From: CAYUWM01 sp964448395 | GTDB taxonomy: Bacteria > Chloroflexota > Dehalococcoidia > E44-bin15 | NCBI GenBank assembly: GCA_964448395.1 | Contig: CAYUWM010000002.1 | Coordinates: 1-64,000, forward strand | Length of the DNA: 64,000 bases | Direction: 5' to 3' | In this document: piece after piece, positions 44,067 through 51,333 of the stretch | Layout: every line of letters begins with the position of its first letter | How positions within the stretch are numbered: the stretch's first letter is position 1 | Notes under the pieces: generated by a model | Database searches by the model: none | Seen by the model: only the letters and a program-made list of their open reading frames with translations | What the model was told of the DNA's origin: nothing | Program-made: the position numbers and the translations under genes

Positions 44067-44477
44067 CTAATCCTTGCCCTCCCCCGCAATTACATCCACC
44101 AGCATCTGCGCCGATACCTTGGTGGGGCTGATAGTATCGAGGCCTAAATTATGATACATCTCCTCGCGCAGCGGGTCGTAGATGCGGCTAACCACCTTGG
44201 GCACATTGAACACGTGCTTGGCTATCTGAGCCGCCATCACGTTACGGTTGTCACCCTGAGTCACCGAAACGAAGGCGTCCGCGCTCTCGATCCCGGCCTT
44301 CCTCAGTGAATCTTCGTCCGTTCCATCCCCCACCAGGGCGTTACCCTGGAAGGATGCAGGCAGCCAGCGGAAGCTGTAAGGATCGGTGTCGAGGACGGTG
44401 ACCTTATGCCCCGCTTCCTCCAGCAGTGTCGCCAGCAACCCGCCCACCCTGCCGCACCCCATGATCACTACATTCAC
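44067..44477 (-). CDS. TrkA-N only (RCK domain) protein
   Basis: A 136-residue protein with only the NAD-binding RCK domain (MNVVIMGCGRVGGLLATLLE, GDGTDEDSLRKAGIESADA). The start is GTG 44477 after an excellent GGAGGAGAC; it overlaps the uspA stop by 4 bases. Tandem TrkA genes of this kind often form a heteromeric pair equivalent to the two-repeat TrkA of Escherichia coli. Here the first half lacks the C-terminal ligand domain, which only the second gene provides. Confidence 0.87.
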   Translation of the reverse strand: MNVVIMGCGRVGGLLATLLEEAGHKVTVLDTDPYSFRWLPASFQGNALVGDGTDEDSLRKAGIESADAFVSVTQGDNRNVMAAQIAKHVFNVPKVVSRIYDPLREEMYHNLGLDTISPTKVSAQMLVDVIAGEGKD

Positions 44478-44911
44478 GTCTCCTCCTGCTCCATCGGCCC
44501 CCGCCACAGCAACACCCGACACGGGGCATTGCGCAGCACATAAGGCACCACGCTTCCCATATCCCACTCGCCGAAGTGTTTCTTGTAATTTATTCCCATG
44601 ACTATCATATCCACACCCCGCTCCACCGCCTCATCCACTATCGCCGGCCCCACCTCTCGTGCCTGCAGTAGCTCCGTCTCCGCATCACAATCCATCACGT
44701 CGGCGATCTTCTCAGCGCTGGCCAGAATCTTCTCTCCCGCCTTGGTCTCCGTCTCGATCTCCGCATCCAGCGGAAGGGTGCGGCTCACCTGGATCACGTG
44801 AACGATATAAATCTTGCCTTTGCTCCTCCGGGCGATTACGCAAGCAGACTTGACGATATCCTCATCCACCGCCTGCCCGGCTATCGGGACCAAAAACTTA
44901 GTGTACTTCAT
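44474..44911 (-). CDS. UspA-type universal stress protein
   Basis: A 145-residue Usp fold (KFLVPIAGQAVDEDIVKSA at the start, VDMIVMGINYKKHFG near residue 105, VLRNAPCRVLLW at the end). The C-terminal ATP loop (G-2x-G-9x-G-S/T) is not canonical: only MGSV remains recognisable, so nucleotide binding is uncertain. It is translationally coupled to the TrkA-N gene; UspA/TrkA pairs are common in K+ and osmotic-stress clusters. A promoter lies 37-65 bases upstream. Confidence 0.85.
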   Translation of the reverse strand: MKYTKFLVPIAGQAVDEDIVKSACVIARRSKGKIYIVHVIQVSRTLPLDAEIETETKAGEKILASAEKIADVMDCDAETELLQAREVGPAIVDEAVERGVDMIVMGINYKKHFGEWDMGSVVPYVLRNAPCRVLLWRGPMEQEET

Positions 44912-44947
44912 ATATTAAATTCTCTACACCCATTATCCAAATGGCAT

Positions 44948-44976
44948 ATTATAATCCCTTCCCCCGAATACTGCAA
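44948..44976 (-). promoter_or_regulatory. Promoter for uspA-trkA-trkA-pheA
   Basis: On the minus strand, TATAAT (44953-44948) preceded at 17 bases by TTGCAG (44976-44971). The -35 lies inside an inverted repeat (44971-44988). Confidence 0.45.
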
Positions 44977-45010
44977 TACCGTTTGCAGGCTAATATCGAA
45001 ATTGATATTA
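44971..45010. repeat. Two adjacent inverted repeats after the channel-like gene
   Basis: CTGCAA-6-TTGCAG (44971-44988) and TAATATC-6-GATATTA (44991-45010). The second overlaps the stop codon of the channel-like gene. Neither has a T-run, so they may be an operator for the uspA promoter or a weak terminator. Confidence 0.4.
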
Positions 45011-45583
45011 CCCCGTTTCCTTAATCTCTTTTCGTCTCTTGATCTCTATATCGATCAGTCCGTCGGCGGTCTCCTTGAGAACCTCCAGCTCCTCAACTGA
45101 CAGCTTGTCGAGCTGTTCTATGTTATACTCGATAGTCGATATAATCTGCTTTGTAGGGCGTTGCAGCGGCCGCATAAAATAGACGGTCACGCCAGCGACT
45201 ATTGCGCCAAAGAAAATGGCGCTTCCCATAACCATCCATAAGGCACATACTACTTTCCCTGCCGTAGTCACAGGCATAACAGCTATGCCGGCTGTCGAAA
45301 AACCTGCCACCGCACAATACAAAGCATTGCCGTAGGATGTGATCGTTGTCCCGCTGGCGTCACGGTCTGCAAAATAGATACCAGCGGAGAAGATCAACCA
45401 CATGATGATAAGCAGGCCAATCATATGCAAGAAAGGTGTCTGGGTAATGATCCCCCTGAATGACCTAAGGATTTCCGGGGTCTTTGGAACACCGCGCAGC
45501 CTCCTCCGTCGCTCCCTGCTTCTCCTGATCACCTTATCGCCGGGACGCGTCTTAGATACCGTTTCGAACTTTTCCTCTGCCAT
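45008..45583 (-). CDS. Two-helix ion-channel-like membrane protein
   Basis: A 191-residue protein: basic N-terminus, membrane helix 1 (~51-71), a re-entrant-looking segment with FSTAGIAVMP (~95-104), helix 2 (~107-137) and a helical, charged tail. This is the outline of a 2TM K+ channel pore, but the filter is STAGIA rather than TVGYG, closer to Trk-type pore loops. The neighbouring TrkA and UspA genes on the same strand support a K+ role. It could also be a membrane protein of unknown function. ATG 45583 follows GGAGGTATCGAGG. Confidence 0.6.
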   Translation of the reverse strand: MAEEKFETVSKTRPGDKVIRRSRERRRRLRGVPKTPEILRSFRGIITQTPFLHMIGLLIIMWLIFSAGIYFADRDASGTTITSYGNALYCAVAGFSTAGIAVMPVTTAGKVVCALWMVMGSAIFFGAIVAGVTVYFMRPLQRPTKQIISTIEYNIEQLDKLSVEELEVLKETADGLIDIEIKRRKEIKETG

Positions 45584-45675
45584 CCTCGATACCTCCTTGG
45601 CCTTGGTCTTTTGCTAATCGATTTGCGGAATTCTACTCTTGCCGCCGCCGTTTGTCAATGGTTTAATTCAATTAT

Positions 45676-45704
45676 TTGCTAAATACCATGAGTAAGAGTA
45701 GAAT
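45676..45704 (+). promoter_or_regulatory. Promoter for pdxS
   Basis: TTGCTA (45676-45681), 17 bases, TAGAAT (45699-45704), 32 bases before ATG 45736. Confidence 0.5.
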
Positions 45705-45735
45705 ATTGGCGTGAATCCCTGGAGGAGAGGCGAAC

Positions 45736-46617
45736 ATGGATAAAGGGACCTGGACGGTCAAGACCGGCCTTGCCCAGATGCTGAAGGGCGGGGTGATCAT
45801 GGACGTGGTTACCCCGGAGCAGGCCAAGATAGCCGAGGATGCCGGCGCCTGCGCGGTGATGGCCCTGGAGCGGGTTCCTGCCGATATTCGCTCCGCCGGA
45901 GGGGTCGCCCGCATGGCAGACCCCGGCGTGATCCTCGCCATCATGGAGGCGGTATCCATCCCGGTGATGGCCAAGTGTCGCATCGGCCACTTCGTGGAAG
46001 CACAGACCCTCGAGGCCCTGGGGGTAGACTTCATCGACGAGTCCGAGGTGCTGACCCCCGCCGACGAGAACCACCACATCTGGAAGCAAGATTTCAAGGT
46101 GCCTTTCGTCTGCGGCTGCCGCAATCTGGGTGAGGCGCTGCGGCGCATCGCCGAGGGGGCGGCCATGATCCGCACCAAGGGTGAGGCCGGCACCGGCAAC
46201 ATAGTGGAGGCGGTGAGGCACATGCGCACGGTGATGGACGCAATCCGCAAGCTCTCCAACATGGCCAGCGACGAGCTGGCGGCCGAGGCCAGGGACCTGG
46301 GCGCCCCCCTGGAACTGGTGGCCCAGGTACATGCAACGGGGCGGTTGCCGGTGGTCAACTTCGCCGCCGGCGGTATCGCCACCCCGGCCGACGCGGCGCT
46401 CATGATGCAGCTGGGGGCGGAGGGCGTGTTCGTCGGTTCCGGCATCTTCAAGTCCAGCGACCCGGAGGTAAGGGCGAAAGCCATCGTTAAAGCCACCACG
46501 CACTATAGCGACCCGTCTATCATCGCCGAGGTCTCCAAAGGGCTGGGCGAGGCCATGCCCGGCCTAGATATAAAGGAGATAGCGGAGGAGAATCTGCTGG
46601 CCAACAGGGGCTGGTAA
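45736..46617 (+). CDS. pdxS: Pyridoxal 5'-phosphate synthase subunit PdxS
   Basis: A 293-residue PdxS, the barrel subunit that assembles PLP from ribose 5-phosphate, glyceraldehyde 3-phosphate and ammonia. GGVIMDVVTPEQAKIAEDAG, PVMAKCRIGHFVEAQ (catalytic lysine), FIDESEVLTPADE and the TKGEAGTGN phosphate loop with the second lysine are intact. Start ATG after TGGAGGAGAGG. pdxT follows. PLP is used by the class V aminotransferase in this window. Confidence 0.97.
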   Translation: MDKGTWTVKTGLAQMLKGGVIMDVVTPEQAKIAEDAGACAVMALERVPADIRSAGGVARMADPGVILAIMEAVSIPVMAKCRIGHFVEAQTLEALGVDFIDESEVLTPADENHHIWKQDFKVPFVCGCRNLGEALRRIAEGAAMIRTKGEAGTGNIVEAVRHMRTVMDAIRKLSNMASDELAAEARDLGAPLELVAQVHATGRLPVVNFAAGGIATPADAALMMQLGAEGVFVGSGIFKSSDPEVRAKAIVKATTHYSDPSIIAEVSKGLGEAMPGLDIKEIAEENLLANRGW

Positions 46618-46636
46618 CAGTGAAGGGGTGTTCCAG

Positions 46637-47242
46637 TTGCCCACAGGTAGTCGGATGAAAATCGGGGTGCTCGCCTGTCAGGGTGCCTTCGCCGAACACA
46701 TTAGACTCCTGCGCCAAATCGATGTAGCGGCCTTTCCGATTCGTCTGCCCCACGAATTCGATGGGCTGGACGGCCTCATCATCCCCGGCGGGGAGAGCAC
46801 CGCCATAATCAGACTGATTCGGGAATACGACCTGATATCACCGCTTAGCAGGCTCTTGGACCACGGATTTCCGGTAATGGGCACCTGCGCCGGCATGATA
46901 CTGCTGGCGAAGAAGGTATACAACAGCGATGGTATGACCCCGCTCGGAGCTATGGATATAGACGTGAAGCGCAACGCCTTCGGGCGGCAGGTGGACAGCT
47001 TCGAGAGCGATGTCTCGATACCGGCTGTCGGCGAGCCCCCTTTTCACGGCGTGTTCATCCGGGCACCCATTATCGAGCGGGTAGGGAACGGCGTCGAAAC
47101 GATAGCGCGGCTTCCCGATGGCGCCGTGGTGGCGGCGAGACAAAGAAATATACTGGTCACCGCCTTCCATCCCGAGCTGACCGATGACCCCAGACTGCAT
47201 TCCTACTTCCTGAAAATAGTCGATAGTGGCATAAAGCGATGA
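46637..47242 (+). CDS. pdxT: Pyridoxal 5'-phosphate synthase glutaminase PdxT
   Basis: A class I glutaminase of about 200 residues that feeds ammonia to PdxS. LACQGAFAEHIRLL opens the domain, GGESTAI is the oxyanion region, GTCAGM has the nucleophile cysteine and FHPELTDD the His/Glu pair. The start is uncertain: TTG 46637 has AAGGGGTG at good spacing and is preferred; ATG 46655 begins exactly at the conserved MKIGVLACQG. It ends with a 4-base overlap with the next gene. Confidence 0.95.
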   Translation: MPTGSRMKIGVLACQGAFAEHIRLLRQIDVAAFPIRLPHEFDGLDGLIIPGGESTAIIRLIREYDLISPLSRLLDHGFPVMGTCAGMILLAKKVYNSDGMTPLGAMDIDVKRNAFGRQVDSFESDVSIPAVGEPPFHGVFIRAPIIERVGNGVETIARLPDGAVVAARQRNILVTAFHPELTDDPRLHSYFLKIVDSGIKR

Positions 47243-48162
47243 TTCGATCACTTAATCGGGCTGACCTGCTCTCGTTCCTGATTTTCGCGCGGCATGCTCC
47301 GCCCAATCAGGCGATTACACGGAACAGTTTGGGCAGAAGGAGCCTCTTCTCGCCAGAGGCAATTCTGGAACACTGGTTCCCCTTAAATGGGAGGCGGCAT
47401 ACCTGGGTATTGGAGGGTGATGGTCGCATCGATGGGGCTGTATCGTTGAAGGGTGGAACATCGCCGACAGTATGGAAGATAGACTGTCTCCAGGTGAGTG
47501 ACGAGGAGCAGTGCGTCTCTTTACTGGAAACGGCCAGCACCGGTGCATCGGAGCGGGGGGTAAGAAAGCTGTTCCTGATTCTCGACAGCAGCGACCCCTT
47601 GGTGAATGGAGCCAGACGCGCCGGCTTTGCCAGCTACAACAAGGATTATCTCTATCGCTACTGTGGCAAACGGGTATACCATGCTGGCGCCGCGCCGGGT
47701 CTTTATCACCTGCGCACTAGAACCACCGCTGACGATTTTGGACTATTCCAGCTGTATAACGCAGCCGCCCCCACGCCGGTGCGCACCGCCGAGGGCATGA
47801 CCCTGGAGGAATGGCGTGAGAGCCGCGAGTACGGCTCCTGGCTGGAGCAGCGCCAGGATTTCATTTTGGAGAAACAGGACCGTCTGGTTGCCTGGCTGCA
47901 TACAAATGCCTCCAGGGGGGGCGGCTGTTTCGAGATCATCACCCATAATTTGGAGGTTGAAGGGCTGGAGTGGCTGGTGCGTTATGCCCTGAGATACCTC
48001 GATGGCAAATCCCCGATACTGTGTATAGTGCCCGCTTTCCAGAGCCAGATGAGCGGCATACTGGAGGACTCGGGCTTTGAGCAGGTGGCAGAATATATCG
48101 CCTCGGTGAAGGAGATCGCCATAAAGGTCAAGCAACCGCAATTCGTACCGATGAGAGCGTGA
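47239..48162 (+). CDS. Putative GNAT-fold protein, two acyltransferase-like halves
   Basis: A 307-residue protein translationally coupled to pdxT (ATGA overlap). The first half ends in GVRKLFLILDSSDPLVNGARRAGF-type helix and strand order, and the second half (EWLVRYALRYLDGKSPILCIV then LEDSGFEQVAEY) repeats that order, as in tandem GNAT folds. The acetyl-CoA loop (Q/RxxGxG/A) is not evident, so catalytic activity is doubtful. No membrane segment. Its operon neighbours are pdxT and a SpoIIIAA-type ATPase; the function is unknown. Confidence 0.6.
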   Translation: MIRSLNRADLLSFLIFARHAPPNQAITRNSLGRRSLFSPEAILEHWFPLNGRRHTWVLEGDGRIDGAVSLKGGTSPTVWKIDCLQVSDEEQCVSLLETASTGASERGVRKLFLILDSSDPLVNGARRAGFASYNKDYLYRYCGKRVYHAGAAPGLYHLRTRTTADDFGLFQLYNAAAPTPVRTAEGMTLEEWRESREYGSWLEQRQDFILEKQDRLVAWLHTNASRGGGCFEIITHNLEVEGLEWLVRYALRYLDGKSPILCIVPAFQSQMSGILEDSGFEQVAEYIASVKEIAIKVKQPQFVPMRA

Positions 48163-48170
48163 GTTAAACG

Positions 48171-49676
48171 ATGTTCAAGAGAATAACCGATGACCTGGAC
48201 GCCCTGCTGGACCGGCTGCCTCCGCACATCGCAAAACCGATACGTGAGCGGGAGGACCGTAGCGAGCTGCTGGAGGTGGTGATGGACCTGGGTCGCCTCC
48301 CCGAGGCCCGTTACGCCGACCACGAGGTAACCCTCAGCGACAAGGAGGTTACCGCGGAGGATATCGAGTATATGGTGTCCCGTATCGCGGACTTCGGCGA
48401 CGACAACCGCGCGGGCATAGCGCGCACCCTTCACCGCATATCGGCGATCAGGAACCGCAAAGGGGATATCGTAGGCCTCACCTGCCGCGTGGGCCGGGCG
48501 GTCTATGGCACCATCGGTCTCATCACCGATCTGGTGGAATCGGGGAAGAGCATACTGCTGATGGGGGGGCCGGGGGTGGGCAAGACCACCATGCTCCGCG
48601 AGGTGGCGAGGGTGCTCGCCGATGACCTGAAGAAGCGGGTGGTGATAGTGGATACATCCAACGAGATCGCCGGTGACGGCGATATCGCCCACCCCGGCAT
48701 CGGCCGCGCCCGCCGCATGCAGGTGACCACCCCCAAGCTCCAGCACGCGGTCATGATAGAGGCGGTGGAGAACCACATGCCCGAGGTGATCGTCATCGAC
48801 GAGATCGGCACCGAGCTCGAAGCGCTGGCGGCGCGCACCATCGCCGAGCGCGGGGTGCAGCTCATCGCCACCTCCCACGGGAACACGCTGGAGAACCTGA
48901 TAATGAACCCCACACTGGCCGACCTCATCGGCGGCATCCAGACGGTAACCCTGGGCGACGATGAGGCCAAGCGGCGGGGCACACGGAAGTCCATCCTAGA
49001 GCGTAAGGCGCCCCCCAGCTTCGACATCGTGGTCGAGATCCAGGACTGGTATCACGTAGCGGTACACTCCGACGTCGGTGAGGTGGTAGATGCCATGCTG
49101 CGCGGGCGTCCCGTTGCGCCGGAGCTGCGGTGGATGGACGAGAGTGATGGTGTGCAGAGGAAACAGGCGACAGCGATAAAGAAACCCAAGCTGCAGAAAC
49201 CAGGCGGCACCGCTTTCAGCATATATCCCTTCGGCATAAACCGCAGCAAGCTGGAACAGGCGGTGAGCAACCTGGGGGTCCCGGCGAAGCTGACCAGCAA
49301 CGTGCAGGAAGCCAACGTGCTGATGACCTCCAAGAGCTACTACCGCAGGAAGCCCCAGAGCATCCGCGACGCCGAAGCCGCCGGCGTCCCCATCTACGTG
49401 ATCAAGAGCAACAAGTCCTCGCAGATGGAGCGTTCGCTGGCCAGCATTTCCGACTCGAGGGAGCCGGAGGACCCGTTCAGCTTCGCCATACAGGAGGCGG
49501 AGGAGGCCATATCCCAGATATCCGAGGGCAAACCCGCGGTGGAGCTCAGCCCGCAGAACTCCTACCTGCGGATGTTGCAACACCAGCTCGCCCAGCGTTA
49601 TAATTTGAAGTCGCAGAGCATCGGCCGCGAGCCGAGGCGGCGCGTCCAGATATTTCACTCCGAGGCCGACGGTTAA
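48171..49676 (+). CDS. SpoIIIAA/Ycf45-like AAA ATPase with C-terminal R3H domain
   Basis: A 501-residue protein. The AAA ATPase core has Walker A GGPGVGKTT near residue 132, VVIVDTSNEIAGDGDI and IVIDEIGTELEA (Walker B near 205); it resembles SpoIIIAA and plastid Ycf45. Residues ~330-410 form a linker, and the end carries an R3H nucleic-acid-binding motif (YLRMLQHQLAQRYNLKSQSI and REPRRRV). This is a secretion-ATPase-like fold with an RNA/DNA-binding tail; the function is unproven. No sporulation genes are seen. It precedes tmk by 14 bases. Confidence 0.87.
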   Translation: MFKRITDDLDALLDRLPPHIAKPIREREDRSELLEVVMDLGRLPEARYADHEVTLSDKEVTAEDIEYMVSRIADFGDDNRAGIARTLHRISAIRNRKGDIVGLTCRVGRAVYGTIGLITDLVESGKSILLMGGPGVGKTTMLREVARVLADDLKKRVVIVDTSNEIAGDGDIAHPGIGRARRMQVTTPKLQHAVMIEAVENHMPEVIVIDEIGTELEALAARTIAERGVQLIATSHGNTLENLIMNPTLADLIGGIQTVTLGDDEAKRRGTRKSILERKAPPSFDIVVEIQDWYHVAVHSDVGEVVDAMLRGRPVAPELRWMDESDGVQRKQATAIKKPKLQKPGGTAFSIYPFGINRSKLEQAVSNLGVPAKLTSNVQEANVLMTSKSYYRRKPQSIRDAEAAGVPIYVIKSNKSSQMERSLASISDSREPEDPFSFAIQEAEEAISQISEGKPAVELSPQNSYLRMLQHQLAQRYNLKSQSIGREPRRRVQIFHSEADG

Positions 49677-49690
49677 GAAAGAGGTAATCC

Positions 49691-50644
49691 TTGTCCATAT
49701 TCATCACCTTTGAAGGCGGGGAGGGGAGTGGCAAGTCCACCCAGGCGGAGGCGCTGGCGCAGCGCCTGCGGTCGGTGGGCGTCCCCGTGCTGCTGACCCA
49801 CGAGCCGGGGGGCACCCCCATGGGCGAGCAGATCAAGGAATGGCTCAAGGATAAAAAGAACAAGGCCGAGGTCAATCTCAACCCGCAGACCGAGCTGCTG
49901 CTGTTCAACGCCGCCCGCGCGCAGCTGGTGTCCAAGGTGATAAAACCGGCACTGGAGAAAGACACAGTGGTCATCTGCGACCGCTTCTACCACTCCACCA
50001 TTGCCTATCAGGGGCACGGCCGCGGCCTCGACCTCGACCTCGTCAAATCGGTTATCGAGCTCGCCACCGGCGGGCTCAAGCCCAACCTCACTATCTTGAT
50101 GGATATCGATGTCCAGAAAGGACTGGCGCGCAAGGAGCTGCTGGACCGCTTCGAGCGGGAGGAGCTCGAATTCCACCAGCGGGTGAGGCAGAGCTACCTG
50201 GGAATGGCGCACAAGGACCCGCAGCGCTGGCTGGTGGTCAACGCATCGCTGGATAAGCAAGAAGTGGAGCAGCTCATCTGGGACTGGGTGGAGCAGCTCC
50301 TGCCCGCGATGCGCCGGATGGGTAAAAAAGAGGGCGAGGTCGGCAAAGAGATCGCGATACCGGACAAGAAGGATGAAACACAGATTACTGTAGCGCAAGA
50401 AAAGGGTGTAGTGCATGGGGCTCGCCCTGCAGCGACGCAGGTCGTCAAGATAGAGGCGTTATCACCGCCAATGGAGGTCGCCTCCATGACAGGGCCGATA
50501 GTGGAAGTGGATGGAGACGAACCTGGCACACCCGCAGCGCAGGGTGAAAGGGTCGAGGAAGAGGCGAAACCTCCCAAGAAGAAGTCCGCAGCAAAACCGA
50601 AGAAGGGCACCAAGAAGAGGGTTGCCAAAAAGCAGGGGAAGTAG
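49691..50644 (+). CDS. tmk: Thymidylate kinase with a long basic C-terminal tail
   Basis: A 317-residue dTMP kinase. The core (~1-205) is complete: GGEGSGKST (9-17), D97-R98 in CDRFYHSTIAYQG and the lid LDRFEREELEFH. Beyond it is a ~110-residue tail of low complexity, acidic then rich in Lys, Ala and Pro, ending KKGTKKRVAKKQGK, resembling nucleic-acid-binding histone-like tails. Ordinary Tmk proteins end near 210-220 residues. Start is TTG 49691 after AAGAAAGAGG. The pyr promoter lies in its last codons. Confidence 0.93.
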   Translation: MSIFITFEGGEGSGKSTQAEALAQRLRSVGVPVLLTHEPGGTPMGEQIKEWLKDKKNKAEVNLNPQTELLLFNAARAQLVSKVIKPALEKDTVVICDRFYHSTIAYQGHGRGLDLDLVKSVIELATGGLKPNLTILMDIDVQKGLARKELLDRFEREELEFHQRVRQSYLGMAHKDPQRWLVVNASLDKQEVEQLIWDWVEQLLPAMRRMGKKEGEVGKEIAIPDKKDETQITVAQEKGVVHGARPAATQVVKIEALSPPMEVASMTGPIVEVDGDEPGTPAAQGERVEEEAKPPKKKSAAKPKKGTKKRVAKKQGK

Positions 50645-50650
50645 TAAAAT
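50622..50650 (+). promoter_or_regulatory. Promoter of the pyrimidine operon
   Basis: TTGCCA (50622-50627), 17 bases, TAAAAT (50645-50650), both 5 of 6. The -35 is within the last tmk codons. Predicted start near 50657 gives a ~125-base leader containing the attenuator. Confidence 0.6.
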
Positions 50651-50680
50651 GTAGCACAGTTACAAACCGGTTGAACCTTT

Positions 50681-50780
50681 AATTCCAGTCCGGAGAGGCT
50701 GGCAAGGAGATACGGAATGAAATTTACAGACCACAATCGAAAATTCCCTTGTCAGCATATCGTTGATAAGGGGATTTTTT
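50681..50780 (+). promoter_or_regulatory. PyrR-dependent attenuator of the pyr operon
   Basis: CCAG-TCCGGAGAGG-CTGG (50685-50702) matches the PyrR-binding loop (UCC..GAGAGG). A terminator stem of about 13 pairs with two G-T pairs (50742-50754 with 50764-50776) is followed by TTTTTT, ending one base before the pyrR ATG. GGAAT at 50714-50718 can pair with ATTCC at 50682-50686 (PyrR-stabilised form) or with ATTCC at 50743-50747 (antiterminator), so the forms exclude each other. UMP-bound PyrR should promote termination. Confidence 0.75.
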
Positions 50781-50781
50781 A

Positions 50782-51333
50782 ATGCCCGACAGGATAATCC
50801 TCAACGAGGCGGACATCCGCCGTGCCGTCACCCGCATCGCCCACGAGATCGTGGAGCGCAACCGCGGTTGTGAAGGCCTCACCCTCATCGGTATACACAC
50901 CCGCGGCGTGCCGCTGGCCAACCGCATCGCCTCCAGCATCAACGAGCTCGAGAAGGCCAACATCCCCGTGGGCAAAATCGACATCACCCTGCACCGCGAC
51001 GACATAAACTCCGAGGAGAAGATGCCCGCGCTGCGCCCCATCGACATACCACCCGACCTCGAAGAGAAGCGCGTGGTGCTGGTGGACGACGTGCTGTATA
51101 CCGGTCGAACCATCCGCGCCGCCATGGACGCCCTCATCGAATTCGGCCGTCCCCAGGCGATCCAGCTGGTGGCGCTCGTCGACCGCGGGCACCGCGAGCT
51201 GCCCATCCGCGCCGACTACGTGGGCAAGAACCTGCCCACCGCCACCCACGAGGAGGTGCTGGTGCATCTGCAGGAGGTCGACGGTATTGATGAGGTGGCG
51301 ATCGTAAAAAACGGACAGGGGGGAGAGCCATGA
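50782..51333 (+). CDS. pyrR: PyrR regulator / uracil phosphoribosyltransferase
   Basis: A 183-residue PyrR. The PRPP loop VVLVDDVLYTGRTIRAAMDAL (abridged VDDVLYTGRT) is intact near residue 105, and TLIGIHTRGVPLA and VDRGHRELPI match the family. It binds leader RNA at pyrimidine excess and may also make UMP from uracil and PRPP. The gene directly follows its own predicted target: the attenuator terminator ends one base before the ATG. It overlaps pyrB by 4 bases (ATGA). Confidence 0.95.
   Translation: MPDRIILNEADIRRAVTRIAHEIVERNRGCEGLTLIGIHTRGVPLANRIASSINELEKANIPVGKIDITLHRDDINSEEKMPALRPIDIPPDLEEKRVVLVDDVLYTGRTIRAAMDALIEFGRPQAIQLVALVDRGHRELPIRADYVGKNLPTATHEEVLVHLQEVDGIDEVAIVKNGQGGEP

Noticed and set aside
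45584..45735. Riboswitch upstream of pdxS
   Set aside because: No recognisable aptamer or terminator; only a plain promoter and ribosome site are seen.
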